Source of the DNA: JAFCUW01 sp049898325
Lineage (GTDB): Bacteria; Pseudomonadota; Gammaproteobacteria; Burkholderiales; Burkholderiaceae_D
DNA: 64,000 bases
Assembly: GCF_049898325.1 (NCBI RefSeq)
Contig: NZ_JAFCXL010000017.1
Coordinates: forward strand, 1 to 64,000
Reading direction: 5' to 3'
The position numbers were made by a program, and so were the translations under genes. Shown piece by piece: positions 42,125 through 51,017 of this stretch (the stretch's first letter is position 1; every line of letters begins with the position of its first letter). Under the pieces are notes generated by a model. The model was given only the letters and a program-made list of their open reading frames with translations, did no database searches and was not told the DNA's origin.

Positions 42125-42403
42125 ATGGCAGACATCCACATCGTCCAGGCGCACGCGCTGAACCAGGAACAGGCGCGCCTGGCGGCCCAGGCCGTCACCG
42201 ACAAGCTGGCGCGCGACTTCCAGCTGGTCTGCGTGTGGGATGGCGACACCCTGCGGTTCAAGCGCAGCGGCGTGGCGGGCGAGCTGGTGCTGACGGCGGG
42301 GAGGGCGGCAGTGGCCGTGCGGCTGGGGTTTCTGATGGGCGCGATGGCGCCGGCGATCAGGGCGAAACTGGCCGCCAGCATGAAGAAGGTGTTTGCGGGA
42401 TAG
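42125..42403 (+). CDS. PHA-granule-associated small protein (PHA_gran_rgn family)
   Basis: The product is 92 residues from ATG 42125. It matches the short family found with polyhydroxyalkanoate genes: a start of MADIHIVQAHALNQEQARLA, a middle of VCVWDGDTLRFKRSGVAGEL with beta strands, and a helical end of MAPAIRAKLAASMKKVFAG. It is thought to act at PHA granules, but its job is unknown. A phaZ gene lies 4 kb away. An efficient hairpin terminator follows within 20 bp. Confidence 0.8.
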   Translation: MADIHIVQAHALNQEQARLAAQAVTDKLARDFQLVCVWDGDTLRFKRSGVAGELVLTAGRAAVAVRLGFLMGAMAPAIRAKLAASMKKVFAG

Positions 42404-42417
42404 CTGCGGCGCTTGCG

Positions 42418-42447
42418 AAAAAAATGGCGCCCGCGGGCGCCATTTTT
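42418..42447. terminator. Bidirectional rho-independent terminator
   Basis: AAAAATGGCGCCC, two bases, then GGGCGCCATTTTT. It has A before and T after the stem, so it can end both the PHA protein gene (+) and the acyl-CoA-binding protein gene (-). Confidence 0.9.
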
Positions 42448-42465
42448 ACGGGACGGTCAGGTCGC

Positions 42466-42723
42466 TCACGCGTCCTTCAATTCCTCAATCAGGTCGACAT
42501 ACTGCTGCATCGCCGCCTCGTTCGAGGTGCCTTTCAAGCCGTCCCAGGCATCGAACTTGGCGCGCCCGACCATGTCGGTAAAGCCGGGACGCTCGCCCAC
42601 GGCGTCGCCGTTGGCCGCTTGCTTGTACAGGCCGTAGATCTTCAACAAGGTCATGTTGTCGGGACGTTCGGGCAGGTTTTTCGAATCGGCCTGGGCCTGG
42701 ACGAACTGGTCTTGCAAGCTCAT
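42466..42723 (-). CDS. Acyl-CoA-binding protein
   Basis: The product is 85 residues, the usual ACBP size. It has the four-helix ACBP pattern: FVQAQADSKNLPERP, then the signature TLLKIYGLYKQAANGD, GFTDMVGRAKFDAWDGLKG with the conserved K-x-x-x-W, and a last helix QQYVDLIEELKD. It binds long-chain acyl-CoA in the cytosol and may buffer acyl-CoA for lipid or PHA metabolism. It lies 34 bp after the FKBP gene on the same strand and probably shares its transcript. Confidence 0.94.
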   Translation of the reverse strand: MSLQDQFVQAQADSKNLPERPDNMTLLKIYGLYKQAANGDAVGERPGFTDMVGRAKFDAWDGLKGTSNEAAMQQYVDLIEELKDA

Positions 42724-42757
42724 GGAGTCTCCTGGAAAGTTAAGTCGAGCAGGCGAT

Positions 42758-43114
42758 TCAGACGCCGAGCAGTTCGACGTCGAAAATCAGGGTGGCGTTG
42801 GGGGGAATCGCACCGCCCGCGCCGCGCGCGCCGTAGCCGAGGCTGGCAGGGATGGTCAGACGGCGCAGGCCGCCGATTTTCATGCCTTGCACGCCTTCAT
42901 CCCAACCGCGGATGACCTGGCCGCCGCCCAGCGAGAAACGGAACGGGTCGTTGCGGTCCTTGCTCGAGTCGAATTTGTTGCCCTTGCTGCCGTCGTCGTT
43001 GCGCAGCCAGCCCGTGTAGTGGACGGTGACGTGCTGACCGGCTTTCGCTTCGGCGCCTTCGCCCGTGGTGACGTCTTCGTATTGCAGGCCCGAATCAGTG
43101 GTAATGGTGGACAT
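42758..43114 (-). CDS. FKBP-type peptidyl-prolyl isomerase
   Basis: The product is 118 residues, a single FKBP domain with no signal peptide. Family blocks are VTVHYTGWLRNDDGSKGNKF, DPFRFSLGGGQVIRGWDEG and MKIGGLRRLTIPASLGYG, ending with IPPNATLIFDVELL. The aromatic pocket residues (Tyr, Phe, Trp, Tyr) are in place, so it should be an active cytosolic prolyl isomerase and chaperone. The acyl-CoA-binding protein gene follows 34 bp later. Confidence 0.95.
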   Translation of the reverse strand: MSTITTDSGLQYEDVTTGEGAEAKAGQHVTVHYTGWLRNDDGSKGNKFDSSKDRNDPFRFSLGGGQVIRGWDEGVQGMKIGGLRRLTIPASLGYGARGAGGAIPPNATLIFDVELLGV

Positions 43115-43321
43115 GGTGTCGTTCTTTCATGGTCAAAGTGATGGGGGATTGTAGTGCAAGACGAAATAAACCGCCAACGATGCGCTGACGGGAGCTTGCC
43201 ACAGCGACATCGTGGCCGTTTTCGCTGTTGCGGCGGGGCGCCGATTGTCGCAATGGAGCCCATGAGGGGGTGAATTTCCACGTAGAATATGCATTTTGGC
43301 CCTTTCGAGCGAAACCCCTCC

Positions 43322-44299
43322 ATGCTGCGCTGTTTCAACCGGCTGTACTCGTCTTTCCTGTGTGTGGTCTTGCTGGGCTGTGTCGCATCTGCCCACGCCA
43401 ATGTCGTCGTCATCCTCAATTCACGCGATGCCACCATCAAGCTGCTCGACCAGCAAACCTATGCCGAACTGGCCACCATCCCGGTCGGCAAGGAGCCGCA
43501 CCACCTGATGGCCACGCCCGACAACAAGTCGGTGATCGTGGCCAGCTCGGTCGGCAACGAACTGATCTTTCTCGACCCCGTCACGGGCAAGATCCAGCGC
43601 ACCATCAAGGATGTGCTCGATCCCTACCAGATCGGCTTCTCGCCCGATCAAAAATGGTTCGTCAGCGCCTCGCTGCGCCTGGACCGGGTCGACATCTACA
43701 AGTACGACGGCGCCAACCTGACCCTGAACAAGCGTATTCCGCTTGGCAAGCTGCCCAGCCACATGGCCTTCAACAAGGCCAGCGACACCGTCTTCATCAC
43801 CCGCCAGGGCAGCGATGAGGTCAGCGCCATCGACCTGGTGACGCAAACGGTCAAGTGGACGATCCCGGTGGGCAAACTGCCGGCCGGTATCGTCATGACG
43901 CCGGACGACAAATACCTGTTGGTCGGCATCATGGGCGCCGATTACGTCGAAGTGATCGACTGGCGCACGCAAAAAACCGTCAAGCGCATCAAGGCCGGCG
44001 ACGGCACCCACAATTTCCGCTCGCTGGGCGACAAGCGCCATACCTTCGTGTCGAACCGGGTGTCGAACACCATCAACATCATCGACCAGGTAACGCTCGA
44101 AAACGTCGGCACCATCAATGTGCCGGGCGGTCCCGACTGCATGGAGCTGACCAAGGATGGCAAGACCCTGTGGGTGACCTTGCGGTGGATCAAGAAGGTG
44201 GCCGTCATCGACGTCGCCAGCCGCAAGGTCCTCAAGCTCATTCCCGTCGGCCGTTCGCCGCACGGCGTGTTCTTCGCGGACGCGGCCGCGCGGCTGTGA
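43322..44299 (+). CDS. Exported YVTN-type beta-propeller protein
   Basis: The product is 325 residues from ATG 43322. It has a signal sequence ending in SAHA; the LLGC before it could instead serve as a lipobox. About seven repeats follow with the YVTN-like pattern: VVVILNSRDATIKLLDQQTY, VGKEPHHLMATPDNKSVIVA, NELIFLDPVTGKIQRTI and so on to VPGGPDCMELTKDGKTLWVT. Such propellers bind partners or polysaccharides at the surface. It opens a four-gene operon with a deacetylase, a desaturase-type hydroxylase and an EI24 protein, with gaps of 4 bp or less. Confidence 0.88.
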   Translation: MLRCFNRLYSSFLCVVLLGCVASAHANVVVILNSRDATIKLLDQQTYAELATIPVGKEPHHLMATPDNKSVIVASSVGNELIFLDPVTGKIQRTIKDVLDPYQIGFSPDQKWFVSASLRLDRVDIYKYDGANLTLNKRIPLGKLPSHMAFNKASDTVFITRQGSDEVSAIDLVTQTVKWTIPVGKLPAGIVMTPDDKYLLVGIMGADYVEVIDWRTQKTVKRIKAGDGTHNFRSLGDKRHTFVSNRVSNTINIIDQVTLENVGTINVPGGPDCMELTKDGKTLWVTLRWIKKVAVIDVASRKVLKLIPVGRSPHGVFFADAAARL

Positions 44300-44303
44300 C
44301 GCC

Positions 44304-45089
44304 ATGACTGCGCGCGCCAGCTGGGCCTGCGCCGTGGCCGCCTGTGCCGCCGTCGCCTCGGCGCCGCCCGCGCTGGCCGCCGACAGCGCCTGCCGCGGCA
44401 CCATTTATCTCACCTTCGATACGGGCAGCCAGTCGCAGGCGGAACTGATCGCCGCGACCTTGCTGCGGCACCAGGTCAAGGCGACGTTTTTTCTGGCCAA
44501 TGAAAAAACCACGCGGGGCGACTGGTCGCTCGATCCGTCCTGGGCGGCGTTCTGGAAGGCCCGCGTGGCCGAAGGGCACGCCTTCGGCAGCCACACTTTC
44601 GATCACGTGTATTACAAGGGCGATGCAGACGCCGGCGCGCTCCGCGTCAAGCCCCAGTTCGGCGCGCAGGCGGGCCAGAGCCTGCGCTGGACGCCGGCCC
44701 AGTATTGCAGCGAGATCGCGCGCGTCGACCAGCGCTTTCGCCAGTTGACGGGGCGCGCGCTCGACCCCATCTGGCGCGCACCGGGCGGCAAGATCTCGGC
44801 GCGCAGCATTGCCGCCGGCAAGGCCTGCGGCTACCAGCACTTCGGCTGGGCGCCGGCGGGCTTTTCCGGCGATGAAACGGCGAGCGAGGTGGTTTCCAAC
44901 GCCACGCTGCTCAAGCAGTCGCTGGCGAATTTGCGCGACGGCGATATTTTCCTCGCCCATATGGGCATCTGGTCGCGCAAGGACCCATGGGCGCCGGCCA
45001 ACCTCGACCCCCTGATCGTCGGCCTCAAGCAAAAACACCTGTGTTTCGCTACACTGCGTGAGCACCCCGACTTTCCGAAAGCGCCATGA
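44304..45089 (+). CDS. Periplasmic polysaccharide-deacetylase-family protein
   Basis: The product is 261 residues with a signal peptide (SWACAVAACAAVASAPPALA, cut near LAADS). NodB-type blocks are YLTFDTGSQSQ (motif 1, in which the second Asp of the usual TFDDG is Thr), FGSHTFDHVYY (motif 2, with the H-x3-H zinc ligands) and PIWRAPGGK (motif 3). FLAHMGIWSRKD may supply the last His. The Asp-to-Thr change in motif 1 occurs in related enzymes and leaves the catalytic base. It probably removes acetyl groups from a periplasmic glycan. It overlaps the next gene by 4 bp. Confidence 0.88.
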   Translation: MTARASWACAVAACAAVASAPPALAADSACRGTIYLTFDTGSQSQAELIAATLLRHQVKATFFLANEKTTRGDWSLDPSWAAFWKARVAEGHAFGSHTFDHVYYKGDADAGALRVKPQFGAQAGQSLRWTPAQYCSEIARVDQRFRQLTGRALDPIWRAPGGKISARSIAAGKACGYQHFGWAPAGFSGDETASEVVSNATLLKQSLANLRDGDIFLAHMGIWSRKDPWAPANLDPLIVGLKQKHLCFATLREHPDFPKAP

Positions 45090-46081
45090 TGCAGTTTCTC
45101 ATCGATCTGTTCGGCTCCGCCCAGGGCTGGCTGTTTGAACACGCCGTCGAACCGTTCCTGTTCGTCAGCGGCCTCGGCGAGTACACCGAGGAAGCCTTCG
45201 AAGGCACCGAGTGGTTCTTGATCGGCATGGTCGAACTGGCCGCCCTGTACCTGGTGCTGCGCCCGCTCGAAGCGCTGCTGCCCGTGCACCCCTTTCACGA
45301 CAAGCGCGCGCGCCTGAACGATTTTCTCTACACCCTGGTGCACCGCCTCGGCCTGTTCCCGATCGCCATATTTTTCACCCTCGATCCCTTGATGGACCAC
45401 CTGGCCGGCCTGCTGCGGCTCGAGGGCGTGCACCCGTTTAACCTGGAAGCCATGCTGCCGGGCCTGCCGGCGCTGGGCAGCTTCCTGCTCTACCTGGTGG
45501 TGCTCGATTTCTGCGATTACTGGTTCCACCGCGCCCAGCACCAGTTCGGCTGGTGGTGGGGCTTGCACAGCCTGCATCACAGCCAGCGCGACATGAACCT
45601 GTGGAGCGACAACCGCAACCACCTGCTCGACGATCTGCTGCGCGACATTTTCATGGCCATGGTGGCGCTGGCGATTGGCGTGCCGCCCGCCCAGTTCATC
45701 TTGCTGGTGTCGGTCTCGCGCATCGTCCAGAGTGTCCAGCACGCCAATGTGCGCATCCATTTCGGCGCCATCGGCGAGCGCTTGCTGGTCTCGCCCCGCT
45801 TTCACCGCACCCACCACGCGATCGGCGTCGGCCACGAGTCGAAGGGGCGTGGCTCGCTGGGCGGCTGCAACTTCGGCGTGCTGCTGCCCGTGTGGGACTT
45901 GCTGTTTCGCACCGCCCGCTTTGAACAGGGCTACGCCGACACGGGCGTGCGCGATCAGCTCGAGCGGGTCGATGCCAATGGCACCGTCGTCGCCGGGCGC
46001 AACTACGGCCGCGGCTTCTGGCAGCAGCAGTGGTACGGCCTGAAACGCATGGTCGAATTTGCCCGTCGGCGAGCGCGCTGA
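45086..46081 (+). CDS. Sterol desaturase / fatty acid hydroxylase family protein
   Basis: This is a di-iron membrane oxygenase of 331 residues. The His boxes are complete: DYWFHRAQH (HxxxH), LHSLHHSQRDMN (HxxHH), a further NHLLDD region, and FHRTHHAIG (HxxHH). Membrane helices lie around residues 45-65, 85-100 and 125-150. It would hydroxylate or desaturate a lipid chain. The deacetylase and EI24 partners suggest an envelope lipid, but no substrate can be named. The start overlaps the deacetylase stop and the stop overlaps the EI24 start (TGATG). Confidence 0.92.
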   Translation: MMQFLIDLFGSAQGWLFEHAVEPFLFVSGLGEYTEEAFEGTEWFLIGMVELAALYLVLRPLEALLPVHPFHDKRARLNDFLYTLVHRLGLFPIAIFFTLDPLMDHLAGLLRLEGVHPFNLEAMLPGLPALGSFLLYLVVLDFCDYWFHRAQHQFGWWWGLHSLHHSQRDMNLWSDNRNHLLDDLLRDIFMAMVALAIGVPPAQFILLVSVSRIVQSVQHANVRIHFGAIGERLLVSPRFHRTHHAIGVGHESKGRGSLGGCNFGVLLPVWDLLFRTARFEQGYADTGVRDQLERVDANGTVVAGRNYGRGFWQQQWYGLKRMVEFARRRAR

Positions 46082-46950
46082 TGCGCGCCGTCCTCGACGC
46101 CTTCGGGCGCGCGCTGGCGTCGCAATTTAGCGGCCGCATGCTGCTGCTGTCTGTGCTGCCCTGCCTGCTGTCGGTGGCCCTGTGGGCGGCGCTGCTCTAT
46201 GTCGGCTTTCAACCGCTGGTCGACGCCGTCCAGGTCCTGTTTGCCGAACACGGCGCCTACGCCGCCAGCGCCGGCATGCTGGCCATGTTCGGCATGGGGG
46301 TGCTCAAAACGGTGGTGGTGCCGCTGGTGGCGATGCTGTTGCTGTTGCCCCTGATGATCTTTACGGCGCTGCTGTTCATGGGCTTGGCCGCCATGCCGGC
46401 CATCGGCCGCCATGTCGCGGCACGCCAGGCCAGCCGCCTGGGCCCGCTTGAAAAGAAAGCAGGCGGCAGCCTGGCGGGCAGCCTGGCCACCAGCCTGGGC
46501 GCGCTGGCCATCTTCGTCGTGCTGTGGCTGATCAGTCTGCCGCTGTACCTGCTGCCGCCCCTGTTCGTGGTCGCCCAGGTGTTGCTGTGGGGCTGGCTGA
46601 CGGCGCGCGTGATGGCCTACGACGCGCTGGCCGAGTTTGCCAGCGTCGACGAGCGGCGCGTTCTGCTGCGCCAGCACCGCAAGGCGCTGCTGGCGATCGG
46701 CATGGTGTCGGGCGTGGCGGGCGCGCTGCCGGGCCTGGCGTGGATCGGCGGCGCGCTCATTTCCGTGTTGCTGTTCCCGGTGCTGGCGATCGTCTCGATC
46801 TGGCTCTACGTGGTGATTTTTATCTTCACCGGCCTGTGGTTCCAGCACTACCTGCTCACTGCCTTGCACGTGCTGCGCAGCGCCGCGGAGCAGGGCGAAC
46901 GCCTGGACGCAAGCGGTCCTGGCCAGGGCCGCTCGCCGTTGCCGAACTGA
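46081..46950 (+). CDS. EI24/CysZ-like membrane protein
   Basis: The product is 289 residues from ATG 46081, sharing one base with the upstream stop. Several long hydrophobic segments are seen (about 20-42, 65-110, 140-180, 210-250). The layout is that of EI24-domain proteins: an N-terminal amphipathic segment RAVLDAFGRALASQFSGRML, a central GPLEKKAGGSLAGSLATSL, then MAYDALAEFASVDERRVLL. The sulfate transporter CysZ belongs to this group, but most members have no assigned job. It is the last gene of the envelope operon. Confidence 0.85.
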   Translation: MRAVLDAFGRALASQFSGRMLLLSVLPCLLSVALWAALLYVGFQPLVDAVQVLFAEHGAYAASAGMLAMFGMGVLKTVVVPLVAMLLLLPLMIFTALLFMGLAAMPAIGRHVAARQASRLGPLEKKAGGSLAGSLATSLGALAIFVVLWLISLPLYLLPPLFVVAQVLLWGWLTARVMAYDALAEFASVDERRVLLRQHRKALLAIGMVSGVAGALPGLAWIGGALISVLLFPVLAIVSIWLYVVIFIFTGLWFQHYLLTALHVLRSAAEQGERLDASGPGQGRSPLPN

Positions 46951-47286
46951 ACCGTCGCGCCCGATCTCCGCGCCCTGCCCGAAGCGGGCAATGATGCCCT
47001 CATGTGGTTTCGATAATGCCTGGCGGCCTCGTCGCCACGGGCGCCGTTGTTTTTTTGCGAAAAAAATCCGGCGCGCGGTTTTTTGTCGTTCCTGCCCACG
47101 TACGCACAGTTCCGATGTGGTGCAATGGTAGCCGCGCGAGCGCCTCGTCCGAACCCGGATGCGAGGTGCGCTTGCAGCGGCTCCACCGGTGCAGGTAAAC
47201 CCATGCAAGGATGGCGACGGGTCGCCTGCGATCATCGCCTGCGGCATGGAGCCGCAGAACGTTAGAATTACATTGGTTGAGCCATC
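46951..47286. other. Intergenic region before the penicillin-binding protein gene
   Basis: About 336 bp without a gene. It contains the long hairpin at 47041-47074 and, further on, GC-rich sequence. I see no clear promoter. A stretch near 47115-47165 looks faintly like tRNA arms but does not fold as one. Confidence 0.4.
47041..47074. repeat. Inverted repeat with T7/A7 arms
   Basis: GCGCCG, TTG, seven T, GCG, seven A, TC, CGGCGC. The two GC clamps and the two homopolymer arms pair across a 3-base loop. It could work as a terminator of the EI24 operon or as an RNA structure. Confidence 0.45.
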
Positions 47287-50200
47287 ATGGAAAGTCAGAC
47301 ACACACCTCCCAGAACGCCGGCGCCGCCGCCGTTCGCCAGGGCCAGACCAGCAACGGGGGCGACACCGCCGAGCGCATCGAGCCCGGTTTTGGTGCCGAT
47401 ACGGACGTCGCCGAAATCACCGTCGATGAGCGCGGCGACGCCGCCCTCGCTGACGCGGCCGTCGTGCCTGCGATCGCGCCGGTGCCCGTGCCACCGGCCG
47501 CGCCGCCCGTAGCGGACGCGCCGGCACCCGTGCCGCCCAAGCGGCGCCGCCGTTTCAAGCTGGTGCTGGCCCTGGTGCTGCTGATCCTGATCGCGCTGGC
47601 GGCCTGGTGGGTGGTGGACGAATCGCGCACCTCGGCGATGCAGGCGAAGGTGTTTTCCCAGATGGCCCGTAAAATTTCCTGGAAGCTCGAACCGGGCCCC
47701 AGCAACGCCATCCGCTTCCCCTCCGACAGCCCGTACGACGAGCGGCTCGGCTACGCCAAGCTGCCCGACTACCTGGCCAAACTCAAAGGGCACGATTACG
47801 TCGTCACGGCGCAGGCGCGGATGTCGCCGAAAATGCTGGAACTGGCCGACCGGGGGGTGTTTTCCACCTACCGCGAAAAGACCCGCGTCGGTCTCGACAT
47901 CCGCGACGGCGGCGGCGAGCCGCTGTTCAGCGCGCGCTTCCCCGAGCGCGTGTACGACAATTTTGCCGCCACCCCGATGCCGCTGGTGAGCAGCCTGCTG
48001 TTCATCGAAAACCGCGAACTGCTCGATCCCACCTATCCGAAACGCAATCCGGCGATCGAATGGGACCGCTTCAGCAAGGCCGTGTTCGACAAGTCCGTGC
48101 ACACCGTCACCGGCGGCGACAAGCGCGTCTCCGGCGGCAGCACGCTGGCCACCCAGATCGAAAAATACCGCCACTCGCCCGACGGGCGCACCGGTTCGCT
48201 CCAGGACAAGCTGCGCCAGATGTTCTCGGCCACGCTGCGCGCCTACCAGGGCGGCGAAGACACCACCAATGCGCGCCGCCAGATCGTCGTCGAATACATC
48301 AACACGGTGCCCCTGTCGGCCAAGCTCGGTTACGGCGAAGTCAATGGCATCGGCGATGGCATGTGGGTCTGGTACGGGCGCGATTTCGCCACTGTCAACA
48401 GCGCCCTCAAGGGGGCCATCGACAGCCCCGAGGCGGCGCTGGTCTACAAGGAAGCGCTCAGCCTGTTCATCGCCCAGCGCCGTCCGGCCCACTACCTGGG
48501 CGCCGGCGCCACCGACCTCGAAGAGCTGACCAACACCCACCTACGCGTGCTGGCCGCCGCCGGCGTCATCACGCCGCGCCTGCGCGACCTGGCCGCCAGG
48601 CAGAAACTGCACCCGGCCGCCGGCACCGGCATCGCGCCGCCAGCGGCCAACAGCTTTACCACGCGCAAGGCGGCCAACGCCGTACGCACCCACCTGGCCG
48701 GTTTGCTGGGCGACACCCGCTTGTACGACCTCGACCGGCTCGACCTGTCGGTGGCCAGCACCTTGAATGCGGCCGCGCAAAAGGCCGTCACCGAGCGCCT
48801 GCGCAGCCTGCGCGACACCGAAACGGCGACCGCCGCCGGCCTGACCGGCAAGGGCATGCTGGGCAACGGCAATCCGGCCAACGTGGTCTACAGCTTCACC
48901 CTGATCGAGAAGGGCGCCACCGCCAATTACCTGCGCGTGCAGACCGACAACTACGACCAGCCGCTCGACATCAACGAGGGCGCCAAACTGGACCTCGGTT
49001 CCACCGCCAAGCTGCGCACGCTGGTGTCCTATCTCGACATCGTCGACCAGTTGCACAAGCGCTTTGAACCGATGTCGACGGCCGAACTGCGCAAGGTGGT
49101 GGCGGACCCGAAAGACCGCATGAGCTTGTGGGGCCAGGACTATTTCCTCACCCTCAAGAGCGGCGCCGACCGGGGCCTGCGTCCCATGCTCGACGCGGCC
49201 ATGGACCGCACGTATTCGGGCAACCCCGGCGAAGGCTTCTTCACGGGCGGCGGCCTGCACCACTTCGGCAACTTCAGCAAACTCGACGACGCGCGCATCC
49301 TGACCGTCCACCAGGCGCTGCAAAATTCCACCAACCTGGTGTTCGTGCGGCTGATGCGCGACGTCGTGCGCTACTACATGTTCCAGCTGCCCGGTTCGTC
49401 CGCGGCCTTGCTGGCCGACGCCGACGATCCCCGCCGCGCCGAGTACCTGGCCCGCTTTGCCGACCGCGAAGGGCGCGAATTCCTCGCCCGCTTCTTCAAC
49501 AAGTACAAGGGCAAGTCGCCCCAGGACGCGGAAAAAGTACTGCTGGCGAGTTTCCGCCCCACCGCCTCGCGCCTGGCCGCCGTCCATCGCACCGTGTTCC
49601 CGGAGCAGACCCTGGCGCAATTTAGCGCCTTCGTCACCGGCAACCTGCCGTCGGCCAACGAGCTGCCGCCCGAGCGCCTGCCCAAGCTGTACGAGCAGTA
49701 CGCGGCGGCCAATATGTCGCTGGCCGACCGTGGCTATGTGTCCTCGTTGCATCCGCTCGAACTGTGGGTGGTGGGCTACCTGCGCACGCACCAGAACGCC
49801 GGCTGGAAAGAAGTGGCCGACGCCAGCGTCAAGGAACGCCAGGAAGTCTATGCGTGGCTGTTCAACACCCACCGCAAGCATGCCCAGGACAGCCGCATCG
49901 CCGGCCTGCTGGAAGTGGAAGCGTTCCTGAAAATCCACGCGCAGTGGAAAAAAATGGGCTACCCCTTCGATTCGCTGGTGCCGTCGTACGCGACGACGCT
50001 GGGCGCCTCGGCGGACCGGCCGGCGGCGCTGGCGGAAATGATGGGCATCATCGTCAACGGCGGCGTGCGCAAGCCCGTGCAGAAAATCGACGCCCTGCAT
50101 TTCGCCGCCGGCACGCCGTACGAAACCGTCGTCGAACACGCCAAGGCAGACAAGTTCGAGCAGGTCATTGCCCCGGAAGTGGCACGCACGGCCGCCGACG

Positions 50201-50952
50201 CCATCCGCGAAGTGGTGGCCATCGGCACGGCCAAGCGCGTCAAGTCGGCCTTCGTGGGCGCCGATGGCAACATCATCCTGGTCGGCGGCAAGACCGGCAC
50301 GGGCGACCAGCGCTTCGACGTGTATGGCGCGGGCGGACGGCTGATCGAATCGCGCTTCGTGAACCGCTCGGCCACGTTCGTGTTCAATATTGGCGAGCGT
50401 TTCTTTGGCAGCATGACGGCCTATGTGCACGGCCCCGACGCCGCCAACTACGACTTTACCAGCGCCTTGCCGGTGCAATTGCTGGTGTCGCTGGCGCCCA
50501 CCCTGATGCCGATGATCGATCCGGCCGCGGCGGCCAAGGCGGCACTGGTGGCCGAGGAAGCGGCAGCGGCGAAAGCTGCCGCCGCCGCCGCGGCGCTGCT
50601 GGCGCCACCGGTGGCGAGCGCCGCTGTCAAGCCAGCGCTGGCCGACGAGGCCAAGCCGGCGCCCAAGGTAAGCGACGAGGAGGCGCTGGCGAAGAAAAAA
50701 GCGGCCGACAAGAAAGCGGCTGACAAGAAAGCGGCTGACAAAAAAGCGGCCGACAAAAAGGCTGCTGACGAAGCCGATGGCGACAAGAAGCCAATCGACA
50801 AGAAACCAGTCGACAAGAAACCAGTCGACAAGAAGCCAGCCGACAAGAAGCCAGTCGAGAACAAGGCCGCCGACAAGAAGCCCGCCGACAGCAAGCCGGC
50901 CGCCGATAAAAAAACCGTCAAGCCCGCCCCACGGCCGCAAGAATTGTTTTAA
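47287..50952 (+). CDS. Bifunctional class A penicillin-binding protein with Lys-rich tail
   Basis: This is a very large PBP of 1221 residues. It has an acidic N-terminal tail, one membrane helix (FKLVLALVLLILIALAAWWV, about 92-111), and a GT51 glycosyltransferase domain with SLLFIENRELLDP, which holds the catalytic Glu, and SGGSTLATQIEKYRHSPDG. A transpeptidase domain follows with SxxK in LGSTAKLRTLV, SxN in LQNSTNLVFVRL and KTG in VGGKTGTGDQ. The C-terminal 90 residues are Lys/Asp/Ala/Pro repeats. It polymerises and cross-links peptidoglycan. Sequence in both domains departs from PBP1a/1b, and inserts of several hundred residues (around 690-900) separate SxN from KTG, so it is an unusual subtype. 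Confidence 0.88.
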   Translation: MESQTHTSQNAGAAAVRQGQTSNGGDTAERIEPGFGADTDVAEITVDERGDAALADAAVVPAIAPVPVPPAAPPVADAPAPVPPKRRRRFKLVLALVLLILIALAAWWVVDESRTSAMQAKVFSQMARKISWKLEPGPSNAIRFPSDSPYDERLGYAKLPDYLAKLKGHDYVVTAQARMSPKMLELADRGVFSTYREKTRVGLDIRDGGGEPLFSARFPERVYDNFAATPMPLVSSLLFIENRELLDPTYPKRNPAIEWDRFSKAVFDKSVHTVTGGDKRVSGGSTLATQIEKYRHSPDGRTGSLQDKLRQMFSATLRAYQGGEDTTNARRQIVVEYINTVPLSAKLGYGEVNGIGDGMWVWYGRDFATVNSALKGAIDSPEAALVYKEALSLFIAQRRPAHYLGAGATDLEELTNTHLRVLAAAGVITPRLRDLAARQKLHPAAGTGIAPPAANSFTTRKAANAVRTHLAGLLGDTRLYDLDRLDLSVASTLNAAAQKAVTERLRSLRDTETATAAGLTGKGMLGNGNPANVVYSFTLIEKGATANYLRVQTDNYDQPLDINEGAKLDLGSTAKLRTLVSYLDIVDQLHKRFEPMSTAELRKVVADPKDRMSLWGQDYFLTLKSGADRGLRPMLDAAMDRTYSGNPGEGFFTGGGLHHFGNFSKLDDARILTVHQALQNSTNLVFVRLMRDVVRYYMFQLPGSSAALLADADDPRRAEYLARFADREGREFLARFFNKYKGKSPQDAEKVLLASFRPTASRLAAVHRTVFPEQTLAQFSAFVTGNLPSANELPPERLPKLYEQYAAANMSLADRGYVSSLHPLELWVVGYLRTHQNAGWKEVADASVKERQEVYAWLFNTHRKHAQDSRIAGLLEVEAFLKIHAQWKKMGYPFDSLVPSYATTLGASADRPAALAEMMGIIVNGGVRKPVQKIDALHFAAGTPYETVVEHAKADKFEQVIAPEVARTAADAIREVVAIGTAKRVKSAFVGADGNIILVGGKTGTGDQRFDVYGAGGRLIESRFVNRSATFVFNIGERFFGSMTAYVHGPDAANYDFTSALPVQLLVSLAPTLMPMIDPAAAAKAALVAEEAAAAKAAAAAAALLAPPVASAAVKPALADEAKPAPKVSDEEALAKKKAADKKAADKKAADKKAADKKAADEADGDKKPIDKKPVDKKPVDKKPADKKPVENKAADKKPADSKPAADKKTVKPAPRPQELF
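50695..50910 (+). repeat. Tandem DKKAA / DKKPV codon repeats
   Basis: Imperfect 15-bp units encode about five DKKAA copies, then about seven DKKPx/D copies, at the C-terminus of the penicillin-binding protein. Units such as GACAAGAAAGCGGCT and GACAAGAAACCAGTC recur, which favours slippage and length variation. Confidence 0.85.
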
Positions 50953-51017
50953 GAAGCGGCGTGGGGGAGGCGTCGTTCGCTTGCATCTTGCGCCGTTTGT
51001 TGGCATGGTAGCCCCCC

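Noticed and set aside
47112..47185. tRNA-like look (GGTGCAATGGTAGC and CGAACCCGGA)
   Set aside because: Acceptor and anticodon stems do not pair, and no 7-bp acceptor with proper spacing can be drawn.
50695..50910. Possible CRISPR or noncoding repeat array
   Set aside because: Units are 15 bp, without spacers, and stay in frame as DKKxx codons of the penicillin-binding protein.
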